From positions 124,001 to 188,000 of the forward strand of contig WBMZ01004779.1 of NCBI GenBank assembly GCA_013400975.1: a DNA stretch of 64,000 bases. The letters are read 5' to 3'. Shown here piece after piece: positions 1 through 12,222 of the stretch. How positions within the stretch are numbered: the stretch's first letter is position 1; each line of letters starts with the position of its first letter. A program made the translations under genes and the position numbers. The notes under the pieces are model-generated. The model ran no database searches. It saw nothing but the letters and a program-made list of their open reading frames with translations, and was not told the DNA's origin. The DNA is from Atrichornis clamosus (Eukaryota > Chordata > Aves > Passeriformes > Menuridae).

Positions 1-3000
1 TTTTCCAGGCTCCTAGTCCAACTTTGAGGTTCTTGGACAGAAAGAAAAATCTGCTCCCACAAACACTTAGCAGATGGCTTTTGATTTTTCCCAGGTGCTA
101 AGCACACACAGTTCTCTTTAAAATCTCCTCAAAGTGTAGGAGTGCAGAGCTAGACCATAAATTCTACCTCCTGGGTTCCTTCATGTCTAGCTTAGTTATG
201 CTGCGGTTTATTTTGTTGCAATATTGACCTTAAACAATAATTGAAAAAATAAATCACTAGGGCTGAGTCGTGCATTCAGTTTCATTGCTTCTCCACGCTC
301 AGACCAACCTGGATGCTACTGAGGTTTGCCTCTTGGAAACCCTTAAACTGCACTGTTTTATTAGATGATCTTGAAAAAGAATTACAAATAGAAGTTTTCT
401 CAAACCTCCCCTCTTACTGCCTCAGCAGGGTTGCTCTTTGTTCTGCAAAGGTGTGCTGCTCTTCCTTTCAGCTACAGGAGAAACTTCAATCAACAGAGGG
501 AACCCAGGCTTGGAGGAAGCCTGGAGATGTACTCAGAAAACCAAGAGCAAAGGGGCTGAGGGAGGTGTGGGAAGCAGGGACCAGGCAGGTTAGATATAGA
601 GCTTGAAAGGAGTCTCCTCTGTCTGAAAGAAGAAGGCAAAGCAACTAAGAAGAGACCTGATTGCTAGTGACTGACCCCAAATCAGCCTCCTGTGGATATG
701 GAACCCAACTGTGGCACCAGGGAAAAATCCTTCTGAGGGATTCTGCAGAGAAGCACCAGCCACCTCCCACGACACCACATGGAAGATTCAACCCCTCTCA
801 TTTCTGCAGCAGGCAGGGACTGCAGGGGACACATGGCACTAAATCTAAGTTTGCATAAGGACAGAGCTTTCACCTCCCGCCTATCTTGATCTAAAAACAA
901 GAGTACATTTGAATGTGTACACGATATGGGCACAGCTGCAGCCACTACAGATGTGCAGGCAAATGGGGATCTGCTCATCTCAGTTGTTCTCTGCAGCTTT
1001 GGAAACCCTTTTGTCAGACCCATTCATCTGCCATTAATATGCACCTAGAAGAGGTACATGGACAATTTAACAGAGCAACAAAATGGCATACGATAAAGAA
1101 TAAAAAGTAAAAAAAGGGACTAAAATAAATAAGAAAAAGTATTTGCTACATTAACAAAACCATTACAATATTCAGAATATGCCTGGACAACTGCACTCAC
1201 ATTACACTTACACGTATAATACAGCTGAAGGATTTAATCATATGTAGTCACATGTCTCATAACTGTCATTTCCAAAAACTAGCTAGTGTTTCCTGTGGGA
1301 TCTGGAAGACATCATTTGTCCCTGCTGCAAGAAACAGCACACTGACACCTTCCATCCATTCAGCTGTCCTACTGTCTGGCCTGACTGCCCATGATTATCC
1401 CAAAAGTCAACCAGCAAAGGAAGAGGGGGGGGAAAAAATTAAGTCAAATTCATAATTGGTGGGAATGTGTGATTTACCACCATCAAAACCCATCAGAGTA
1501 CAGTGATATGATGGCAACACTTGGCTAAGGAGAAGTAAGAAATTTGCACGGAGTGGAAGCACTCAGAGATAGCTTCACCCATGCCTTCCTTTCCTCCTTA
1601 CCCACTTAAAATAAAAGCTTCAGGAGTTTGTGCTTCCTTTGACATGGAATGAAAGCACTAATAATCCCCAAGAGTTTCACAATTTTCTGCCAAGTTAATG
1701 GGGTGGGTGTGGAATATTTCTTTGAAACACATAATTTCCATTCTAATTTTCAAAAAGCATTATTAAACACAATGACCTTCTAAAAACTAAGGATTCCCAC
1801 TCAAAAAAAAAATTCCTGATATTCTCTTTCACAAAAAACTAATATCTATCAGAATAGCTACTTCTTGTTGCAGTAGGTGTTTTTATCAAATCACTGCCTA
1901 AGGCACAAAAGTAGCTGTCATTCCCCAAACAAATATTTCTCTCCATATGGGCTCCAAACAGAAAGCTGCTGACTTCATGGGAATAGTCAAAAAGTCAGCA
2001 CACCTTAAGACTTGCCCATATCCAGATCACTGACATGAAAGAGCCCACGGTGCAGCTTCAGTGCCTCCAACAGCTTCATGCAAATTCACTTGCACCCAAG
2101 TAGTTCCTGGATTATTCATCTTTGGTGTCTCCTCTAGGATTTAACCCAATCTGCTGCTGCCTGCCCTATACACAGAATGCTTGGACCAGAACAGATGTGA
2201 CCATGAGTCCTTCAAAAACACCACTTGAATTTGGGTCTGCAGAGATAGGGAGACTTTGGGGCCCACTAATAACCCTTCAGAATGTGCTACTGTATCACAA
2301 ACAACCCCATCTCCTCGCACGTACAGTCCCAGGGTCAAGCTGGGCCACATTTGCCACAGCCTGACCCCTGACAACCATTTTCAGGGTGCACAGAGCCAGT
2401 CTGAGTCCATAAACATCTCCTCTCTGCAACCCGAAACCAAGATTGGTTTTCCAAAGGTTGAGTCGAATCGAATCAAACTCATTTTCAAAACAGTTTGTGG
2501 CAGAGGGAAGCAATCAGATTTTTCATTTCCAGCAGGGAGAAAAGGTCATTCCCCAACCCACAAGTCCTGTGCCATCAGCTGCTACCTGTGGCAACTCTGC
2601 CAAATGCAGACTGAGAGCAGCTACTCACTCAGATACACTGAGCACTCGCTTTGCAGTTTCCTGCTTGCTGCTTCTTTCTCCCAGTGCTCCTGGGAGATTT
2701 CTCAAAAACTGCCAACTCGTCAAGGAACCCAGGGTGCACAAAGACTTGTTGCCTAACTCACATAAGCAATTTAAAAGTGTCAACCAAAACATGTCATATT
2801 AGATCTCAGCAAGAAATTAATGTGATGTCCTCTAATAGCAGCCTGCACAAAAAAGTGAGACACAGACCAAGAGTGGGCTTTGTAGCTAAACACAGTACTT
2901 CCATGAGCTGCTCAAGCATCTTAGTGTGGAATTTATTTTAAAATGTGGGTACAGTCTTTCAAATCATCCTGTCACTCCTGTTAGCATGCAGGCCAGGCAG

Positions 3001-3300
3001 GGAACTGTTCAGAATATGTCCTCTCACATCACTATACAAGAAATAAAAAACTGAAGCAGGAGAAATCAGAGATTTGTTCAGCATGGTCTAAAACGAGTAG
3101 GATAAATGACCACTCAGATGCATCTCATCTGCTTATCTGTGATTGCTGCTGAAAGATGACAGAGTTGCAACACATACCCCAGAGTGTTCAAAGGGGTTGT
3201 TTCCACCAGCTTTTTTTTTTTTTAAACTGTGTGCATCTGTTTATCCTGATTCCAGCCGCTGCAGGCATAGCGCTTTGCAAGAGCTGAGTTCTCGACAAGA
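1..3300. other. Non-coding DNA, no gene recognised
   Basis: No recognisable exon, RNA gene or interspersed repeat is visible on either strand. The stretch holds an A-rich interval at about 1,080-1,140, an A10 run at 1,803-1,812 and a T13 run at 3,211-3,223. The longest open frame (plus, 2,256-2,756, 166 codons) overlaps frames on both strands, is rich in Ser, Gln and Pro, and has no domain I can name. I read it as chance. Confidence 0.7.
3211..3223 (+). repeat. Poly-T run (T13)
   Basis: A homopolymer of thirteen T is followed directly by AAA. No flanking retroposon body is recognisable, so this is a simple low-complexity run. Confidence 0.95.
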
Positions 3301-5700
3301 GATACAAAAATGAGCAGACCTTAATGAATGATTTGCCTCTCATCTGCCAGCTTGTTCTCCCCTTCTCTAGATCTTCCCATCACGTTCCAGCCCAGCTTGC
3401 ACCAGAGAGCAGGAGGGACTCCTGTGCACCCAGAGGTGCCATGTCACTCCACCTATTCCCAAATTACCTGGAGCATGAAAGCAAACCTCAACCAAGATCA
3501 AGCTCTCCTTAATATCAATTCCTGACAATTTCCATGGAAAAAGACATCTTTGCATGACTTTTCTGGCCTCCATCAGACATTGGCAGAGACTGTCTACAGG
3601 TGCCTTTGGTTGCTGTTGCTTTCCAAGCTCTAAGTGACTGGCAATCCGAGAGCAAAATTTACACTAATTCAGTAATCGTCCTGTATTTATTGAAAGGCTT
3701 ATAATCTCCTGAGCAAAGACATTCAAGAAGCTTAAGGAAGGGAAAAGCTGCTGACAGTAGGGCATGCAAAGAGTCACTCATAATGGCATCTTAAGAGGGT
3801 CTGTAATCAACAAAATACACATGGCACAGGGAGTCAGATTAAGCACAGCCATCTCGCTAAAATGATTTGAACTGTGATGTGGGCATGAAAATGAAGCAGG
3901 CAAATAAAAGCATGTAAAAAAGTGGGATAAAGATGGAGACAGGTCTGCATTATGGTATTAGTCAGGTCACCAATGAACATTTCGAGGCTGAGACTCAAGC
4001 TGTCGGTTTCCCCGAGGTTCTTCAGATGTTTCAGCTAAATGGGAATTTTCTTGTCATCTGTCGACATTTGGATCTGACTCACTCTTCTTTCTCTTCTCCT
4101 CATATGCACTGCGCACCCTTTCATGTGTATATGCACACACATGGGTTCATTTACATTTACACAAATGTACCTGTGTATTCTTGGCATACTCTGGTAATTC
4201 TAAACCAAGAAAAGAGCATTTTAGCCACAAAGCAGCTACAGACTGTGCCCTGGCTTTTCCCTCCCTGCCCTATCAAGGTGCCTTATATTTGATACGCTGA
4301 AATCACAAGACATCACTACCTCTAGAACTGACAGGAGAGCAGTCTTCACAGTCCATTTAACCTTCTATTCAAATGGCAAATCGATTTTTCGTGACGCAGA
4401 CATCTGTCCCAGTAGGGACTAAACCAACACTCACCAAATTATTCTTCCCGGATTACAGAGGAGCTATCAGATAGTAAAGACTTCCCTACTAGTGACTCAA
4501 GCTTTATTTGAATCACTGCTGGAAAGATGAAAGCCTTCCCACTTCATGAGAGAAATATGAGAAAAATCATCACCTTGCAAAGAGCAGAGCAAAATGTCTC
4601 TGCTTGTTCCCAGGGCACAGGCAACATCTGTGAACCTTCTGGGAGCTGAAGTGCTGCTCAGGGACACTTATATCACTCCTGAAGTTACTCCCAGCACCCA
4701 AAGATCTGGGGCCATCAGGGTGTTGAAATCACATGGATGTTCACTTAGGCTTGCAGAACTCAGCACAGAGCAGGATTTTATCCTTGCTGCACCTGGAGAA
4801 TGAACACCAAAGCAAGATTTTCTCCCGAGTATATTTGATCAGCCCTACATTAAAAACATCACTGTTCAGAGAAGAAAAGCCAAACTGCCTCTCGCCCACT
4901 GGCTGAACAAGCACATTTCCCACACGGTAATGCTCTGTGATAGCCAGCACAAAGGCAATCAAGTGTTCCTTAGAGAAGCTTGCCCAGGATTTTTCACTAC
5001 TCAGAGCTCCCCAGTTATCAAAAGCCAAATCTCAAAATAACCTCCTCCAAGCAACAGCACCACCAATAGCAAGGCCTATGCGTGGGCATCAACCACATGC
5101 TAAATGCACTGAACAATTCCTGGACTCTCTATCCCATGTGCCACAGTCAGGATGACCAGAAAAAGTCAGCCTGAGCTACCACCTCTTCTTCCAGTGCCTT
5201 AAAAAGCTCACTGATGCCTGGGGTAGGTACAGTGCCTTTCAGCCACACACTGCTTGCAGGAAAAGCCTCTTACCCTGACAAGCATCTCAGCCAGACTTTT
5301 TAACTGCTTGCCCTCTGCAAAGAGTCCAGATTTATCAAAAGTATTTCTCTTATGTAAAAAAAGACAAAACAAAACAAAAAGGCAATTGTATATTTTAAGG
5401 ATTACAACAAAATTTGCTTAGACTCAATACTTTTCACATTAGGAAGAACTTTATAGCACCTTAACTACTTAAACCACCAACCACCCACCAAAGAGAAGCA
5501 TCTTCAGTCTCATTTTAGAGAGAAGATTAAGTTATAACTTCATGCTATAACACAGAAGAGAGTGGCAGTCCTTTAGCAGACACTGCCGAGAGCAGAAAAC
5601 CATCACGATCCATCCCAGTGTCCTCTGTGTGAGTTCAGAGCAGCCTCCAAAGCCATGCAAGGAACACCCACTAAAGGAGTTCAGCATGGCCTGGGTGGGA
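3300..5700. other. Non-coding DNA, no gene recognised
   Basis: It holds a short A/C-rich low-complexity patch (AAAAC-like units) at about 5,350-5,380 and an alternating purine-pyrimidine patch at about 4,120-4,175. A minus-strand frame at 4,741-5,028 (95 codons) has a fairly balanced amino-acid mix. I recognise no family in it and see no convincing exon boundaries, so it is not called as a gene. Confidence 0.65.
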
Positions 5701-8700
5701 AGGGAGGGCTATTCATAGAGATTGGCTGCAGTTATGTCCTTCCTGGTTTTGATCAGGATTTTAAAATGACAAAAGGGAAGGCATGAGGAAGAAATGGTTG
5801 CAGGAGCTTGAACACAAGCAGTGATGGGATGCTCAGACCTGTTTGGGCAGCCAGCACTCCCAGCCCCACACGCCACACCAGCCCACAGCTGCTGCTGCTC
5901 ACTCAGGGCTAAAAGTATCTCCAGCAATTCCCTACAGTCACTTTCTTGCCTAAGAGTCAGAAATTACCACTGAGTCACTCCTGTGCAGTGACTGGAGGAG
6001 ATAATGCTGCAGTTATGAGCAAAGGAGGCTGTTCTGTCTGCTCAGAGAGGACAGAGGAGATAATCTACAAGCAAATGTCTGCATTAATATGTATCCTATA
6101 TTTTTAACTTCTGTCTTAATTTTGGAACTGGTTTTCTGGCATTCCTCTATCTCACCCCCATTAATTCTTTATTCCCTGCAGCATCACTGCTCTCCACTCA
6201 TCATCTTTAATTTATCCTCACAGCATTCCCAAGGAATGCTGTTAACTGCCATCCTTACATCGCAAAAAGGTAATGAAACACAGAGGCTAAGACCTGGTTT
6301 CAAGCCTATAAGTTCCCACATTTTGTTCTCATGTGGGCTATACATCCCAGAGATGTAGCCCCAGCCCGGAACCACCTCTGGATGCAGAATCTCAGATGGG
6401 GCTGTGGCTTCTCTTGGTGATTTGTCCGAGGTCTGAGGGAACTTGTGATAAAGAATAAAATGAAACCAACATCTCAAATACCAAGAAACATCTCTAACAG
6501 ACCCATCTTTTTATTATATTTCATACAGTTGCTGCTTCTTTAATGTAACAGTGACCACTAGTGTCCTCTTGTCTCCCGACACCACAGGATGCACTAACAG
6601 AGCCTGCACCCAGCTTGATCCTCCATTACTGCTCAGAAACCAAACACTTCCTAGTGGGAAATTTCATGTTTCACCACTGCACACAGCTGTGCTGCCACTA
6701 GAGCCTCCTGGAAATGTTTTTATAGACTCAAGTGATGTTAATTTTGCTCAGGGCACAGTCCTGCCTGCAAAGATATGTGGAGCAGAACACTTCAAACCTA
6801 CCTGAGAAAACCTGTGTGGTTTTATTCCTGAGAGGACTCAACCAAAATCAGTCAGCAGCACCATAACTGTTGAGCCACACTGATATTTGTCACCCAGAAG
6901 ATACACACTTTCCAGGGCTACTTTTTTCCTTTTTTTTCCCCTCCCAATTTAAGCTTTTAAATAACAGAAATATTAGTACCACCTAACACAGTTTGAGAAA
7001 ACATTTGGTAACAGGACTTCACTGGTAGGCAGAGAGAAATCACAAGTAAGAACCAAAACTGTCCCTTATCAATGTTTTCATTATCTCTTGAAAGAAAATG
7101 TCAGAGACTCAGTCAAGTGTCAAAGGTCTAGATCAGAGATAACAACAGCAATTCAATCATCTCTGAAAAGCAATAGATCCCCAAAAGCTGTTATTTTGAC
7201 TTTTTTTTTTCCTCCCCTGGAAGCTTAAATATCTCAAACAGAGGTGGTCTTGGAAGACTACAGCATCTATTTTGAGGTGAAAGCAGGGGCACAGGATTTG
7301 CAGAAATAGTCTGCAGACAAGAGTATTACTTGCTTTTTTCTGCAGTTTCCCATCATATGCACTTGAAGGAAAGAAAAAGTAGAACTAGATTTAAGGACAA
7401 AAATTACACTGATATTTTCAACACTGTGAGTCAAACACTTCCCTCCAGTGGAGCAATTCAGGATTGCTCTTCTTTTTGTCATAAACCCTTCTCTGGCTAT
7501 TTTAGCTCAAACCACATGCTTGTTTTTCTGGAGGAGATGGAATCTCACTTGTGCTGTAAGAAGGAGCTACAAAGGGACTAAGAGTGTCCCGTTACTGAGG
7601 GGAAAAGTGGTCATAGGTTTGTCACAAATTAAAATGCTAAAATAAAAAGTCAGGTAACCAATCCAAGAATCTTGTTACAACTTCACTGTAGTAAATGTAG
7701 TAACATCAACCAGTGTCCTCCAGTCTGTGCTGGTGAAGATGACATTTGCACCCTTTCAGGCTGAAAACAGAGCATGTCCAAACAAAACATTCAGAAATAG
7801 TTCTTCATTTTTCAGTTTTGCTCTTCTGTCTCCTAAGTGCTTTACTTGAGAAACTGAGGTGCAGATGCCAGAAAAATCCAGCAGAGAGTTGCTCTGCAGT
7901 GTCTTTACCCAATAGAAAGAAATGCACTCTCCTTAAGAAGTCTCTTTTCATGTTCATGCCCAAGAAAACAGCCAGTTCAGAAACCACAACCGCCCAGTCC
8001 TAACACATAGAAGTGTGAAGTCCTCACAGTCAAGCTCAAAACAGCTGGAACGTTAAAACAGGGAAGAGATTAAATGAGAGTTAATCTTACAGTGAATTTT
8101 TCCTGAAACTATTGCTAGTTTCAAGCAAAATTATAAGAACCTGTGTATAAGGTGTCAACACCACCTAACTGATGGTAAAAATGGGTCAGACCTTTGGCAG
8201 AGATTAGTTTATTTTAAAACATTATTAAGCACATTTTAAAGTTTACAGAGTTTTGTGGTCTCCCTCTGTGGTGACCAGATTTGGTTACAACCAGTCCAGT
8301 GTTACAGGACCAAATTCAGGGTTAAACATGAAAGCTCAAAAGAGCTTCCAAAACCTCAAGGAAGTGACTACCACTGACTTTAGAGGAAGCAGAAAATGCA
8401 GGGCTGTCCTTGGGCCAGACATCCCTACACAAAGTTAGATGATATTGATTTCCATTTCCACTAAAAACATGGTCAATTACCAGCTGCCATCCTCCACACA
8501 AAGGCCCCTGGGGAAAAGGGATGATTTCCCAATGGACCACGCTGTGCTGGCAGCCCATGTCTCTGTGTCACCTCTCCTGCAAATTGCATGACGAGTCAGG
8601 TGCCCCACGATGATGTAAAATCATTATCACAAGAGGCGGAAAGCCCAGGCACTCTTAGAAACCTGCTCTGTAAAGGAGATTCCAACTGCAGCAGCAGCTC

Positions 8701-9400
8701 TGAACTTCTTGCCGGGTGTAGGTTATGCCACAGCCTTGCTGTTACATCCTTACGGATTTTCCAGTGAGTGTAGCCTCTAAGCAAAGGTGCCCTTTGCTTG
8801 TATAAACTAATTGAGCACGTGTGCCTGACATTTCACATGGCATTACCACCCTATTCCCCGTTCCTGGTGACAGTGCCAAAAGGGCAGTCAATGCAGGCAA
8901 GGAGTAGGAAGTGCTGTATCATAGGTTAGGCCTTTCAGCTGCAAAACAGGCTTTACCATATAAAGTGATAGTGATTTAAACCCAGTTAATGAACTGTTGG
9001 AAAAATGAACTGATATCTCTGCTGCTTAAGTCCTTCTGAATTAAACAAGTTTCCTAAGTCAGAAAACACCAAATGATGACTTCTCAGGTATGACCTCCGT
9101 GAAACACTAAGTAAAGAACCTCTGAACACCTCTTAAAAGTTTTTCATGGCCACACATAGTAAAGCGTGGCTGGGAGAGAAGCTGTGTTCATTTCGGTGAC
9201 TGATGATCTAATAACAAATGAAAATTTGACATATTTGGATTGGTGGGTGCTCACACACTGCCAATCACACGGTGCTACCAAGAGCACCATGGGTTTGGTC
9301 AAGGACCAGCTGGATTCTGTGTACTCCTGCTCACAGCATCCTGAAGGCTACAGCGAAGACTGCAAGACATTGCTAGTCATGATGTCTCCTAAATCAAGCA
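5700..9400. other. Non-coding DNA, no gene recognised
   Basis: Only scattered low complexity is visible: a pyrimidine tract at about 6,921-6,949, a T10 run followed by a C-rich pyrimidine tail from 7,201, and ordinary AT-rich DNA around 8,060-8,240. All open frames are under 100 codons and lack motifs. Confidence 0.7.
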
Positions 9401-12177
9401 TTTAGCTGATGCCCCAGCACTGCTTCCAGGCCCCCAGTTTCTGGCACTTCAGTCTGAGAGAGCTTTGCCAGCTGTTTGCCTGACCAGAGGATGTGTCTTT
9501 GAGCCTCCAACCCTTCAGAGCTTGGATCCTTGCTCCTCAGGGGCTACTTCTCTCTTGGATAACAACAGAGCTCTCAAGACTGGTTTGAGATCTCAATACC
9601 CCCCCCTTAACCAGTTCAGCAGGCACTGGGAGATACAACAGTGCCAGCAAGTAGTCTTTAGTCTGCAGTTGTCTCCCTCAGATTTTCAGGCCAAGCAGAA
9701 AAGCCCTTGCTCCTGCATCCAGCAGTTCAGTCCCGCCTTGCTGGGACTGGCACACACACCAGCATCGCTGCAGTTGCCACCTCCAGCCTGTTTCCCATCC
9801 AGTACTGACATCTGACAAGCCATCACACCCTGTACAACTCTAAAAACTCCAACAGCTATAGCATTTCTTAATTTTTCCCTTCCTAATGATTCTCTCATCC
9901 TATTTGCTCCATTTAAAATCTCAATATGGTTTTTTCTGAGGTGACAGCGTGCAAAAAAGCTAAGGCTGGTTATTGGGGTGGAGGGGAAAAGGGAAATCAA
10001 CTTCCTTTCTGCTTCATGCATCATTATCAAACATCATGTTTTAAAAAAAAAAAAAATCAGAACCACACTGGCTTTGGCTTTAATAACATACAGAGCAAAA
10101 AGAGGCCAACCTACTCCTCCACAGCTCCAAGACACCAGCCCCATGGCACTGATGAGCTTGGATAACAAGGCCTGTAATTTTGCCTTAAACTAGCTGGATG
10201 TTTCTTTGAAGTTCAAAACTAGCTTAAGACTATTGGCTTTCTTGTTGATGTTTGTGCTTTGTCAGTCTTTCTCTGCATTTCCTGTGACTATCTAGGAAAG
10301 GGAATGCAAATTTACAGTGTACAATCTCCCTGGCTAATCCTTCACTGCTCATCAGGATCGGTTTTCCACTCCACTTTTCCTCCGTGGCTGCCAAGACTCA
10401 AAACCAATCATCCATGCAAAGACAGCTCCGCCACGCGGCACTGCAGGGCTGTTCGGAGAGGTCAGCAACCAGAGATGTTCCACGGCTGTAGGATGAATGT
10501 CACACACTCAAAAAAATCAGTAAGAGTGACCTGAAATGACCAAATCCTCCTGGCAGAGCTAAAAATACCAACAGATTAGAGCTCACATACTTTACCCATC
10601 TTCAAAGGACACACTGGCTGGTAGAGCAAAGCCGTCTTTTCCTCCTCTGTGGGAAGGATGGGATACCCAGAGAAGGACATGGAGGTGCAAGGTCCCTCAC
10701 CACTGGAGCTGGTTACTCCACTGTTAGAATCCAACACTGTCCATGAGCAAACAGCAGTGACTCTTCATAAATCATAGCAGGTTGCTACACAGCATGGCAT
10801 GGGCTCAGAGGACGCCTTACCTCAGTTTCTCAAGTTTTTAGCACATCTCTGTGTCATGGAAACCATTGTCACATTCTACTCTAGTGGCCATACAACACAA
10901 AAAACAACTTTGGATATGAACTACTTCAGGGCTCAGTGATAAGGGCTGGATTTAAACCTCCAGGTCAGCTCTAGCACCCTGGTCTCAAGCTTTATTCACA
11001 ATCCAAAGAAACCTTTCTCTTGAGGTGAAAGATTCATCTCATAGGGCTTCTCAGCTCAGTGCACTGGCTGTTGCACAGGGACAGCTAAACCCAGGCAACA
11101 CCTGCTTTGGGTTTTGCAAGAGAGCTTGCAAAAGGGCTGTGCAATATTTTGATGTCACTGATCCCAACACCTAACAAAACTACCCAAGTTTACAATCTCA
11201 GCCCAGCTCTTCCTAGGCACATTTCAACCAAAGTCTACCCACAGTGCTACATTTTTGCACCTAATCATAGTCCACCTTCCTCAATGTGTTTTTCACAGCT
11301 GAGAGCAGGGGGATTCCAACTCTGTGATTGTTTTACCATTAAAAAAAATTTACAAGACAATAAGATTTCATTGAGTGAGGTTAAATTTTATGATCTTTCA
11401 TTACAGAAGGGAAGAACAGCCAGATGACAAAGGACAGCCAATGTCAGAATTTCCCTTCCTTAGCATGAAACACATCCTTTGCCTGAAACTCCACTATGTC
11501 ATTGAACCTCTCCTTGCCTCAACACACCTCTCCGCTGCAAAAAGGGGAATAATAATATTTTGCTTTTGCTGCTTTTAGGGATATAAACTTGGAAGGACAG
11601 ACTAGGTGAGTTCAACTCGGTGCTGCTCAACTCCAGAGGCTGCACGACTAAGTGGGCTGGAAGGACAGCCCTTAGTCGGGGAGAGAGCAGGGAGAAGCTC
11701 AAAGCACAGGACTGAGTCCAGCCTGCAGCAATGTACTGACAGTGACAAAGCTCTTAGCAAGCTCTTTCTCCTGTCATGGAAGCAAATGCAGCCCCCACCC
11801 CGCCACCACCCCGCAGAGAAGAGGGTATAAAATAATCTAGAATGTGAGAAACAGACAGAACACTCCTTCCTTTCCTTGGGAAGTCTGTGATGGCAGCTCC
11901 AGGCGATGGAAATACAAACTGGCTGTTAAAGGAAAAGTCAGTAATGGTGAGATGAGAATTTGCCACAGTTTCCAAAGCCTGCAGGGATGATGTTTTGTGT
12001 TAGGTGATGCACAGGAACAAGGAGACAATGACAGAGGCAGAAAGCAATATCATCCAGCTATCCTAAAGCTCCAGTGCAAGAGTCAAAGCAATTACTTCCA
12101 CATCTTCACAAACCTTTGCACCTCTCTGTTGCTGTGTCAGACTCTGTTACATTAATTGTACCTTAACCACCCTGGGA
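9400..12177. other. Non-coding DNA, no gene recognised
   Basis: It contains a C8 run at 9,599-9,606 and an A14 run at 10,043-10,056. Open frames reach 116 codons (plus, 9,465-9,815) and 114 codons (minus, 9,686-10,030), overlap each other on opposite strands and show no domain. No interspersed repeat was recognised. Confidence 0.7.
10043..10056 (+). repeat. Poly-A run (A14)
   Basis: Fourteen consecutive A. There is no recognisable retrotransposed body upstream and no target-site duplication that I could see, so it is treated as a simple homopolymer. Confidence 0.95.
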
Positions 12178-12222
12178 ATATAAAAAAATATATACAAACA
12201 CATATCTATATACACACACAGA
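12178..12222 (+). repeat. Impure (TA)/(CA) microsatellite
   Basis: An A-rich start grades into interrupted TA steps and then CA steps, ending in a short ACACACACA block at about 12,211-12,220. The tract is impure, which suggests an old or poorly mutable microsatellite. Confidence 0.85.

Noticed and set aside
4741..5028. 95-codon minus frame with balanced composition
   Set aside because: No recognised family. An acceptor-like TTTTTAATGTAG lies inside the frame, but no matching donor or conserved motif supports an exon.
6551..6570. ACCACTAGTGTCCTC considered as a third CTCF site
   Set aside because: Three positions of the core fail, including the invariant GG, so it was not listed.
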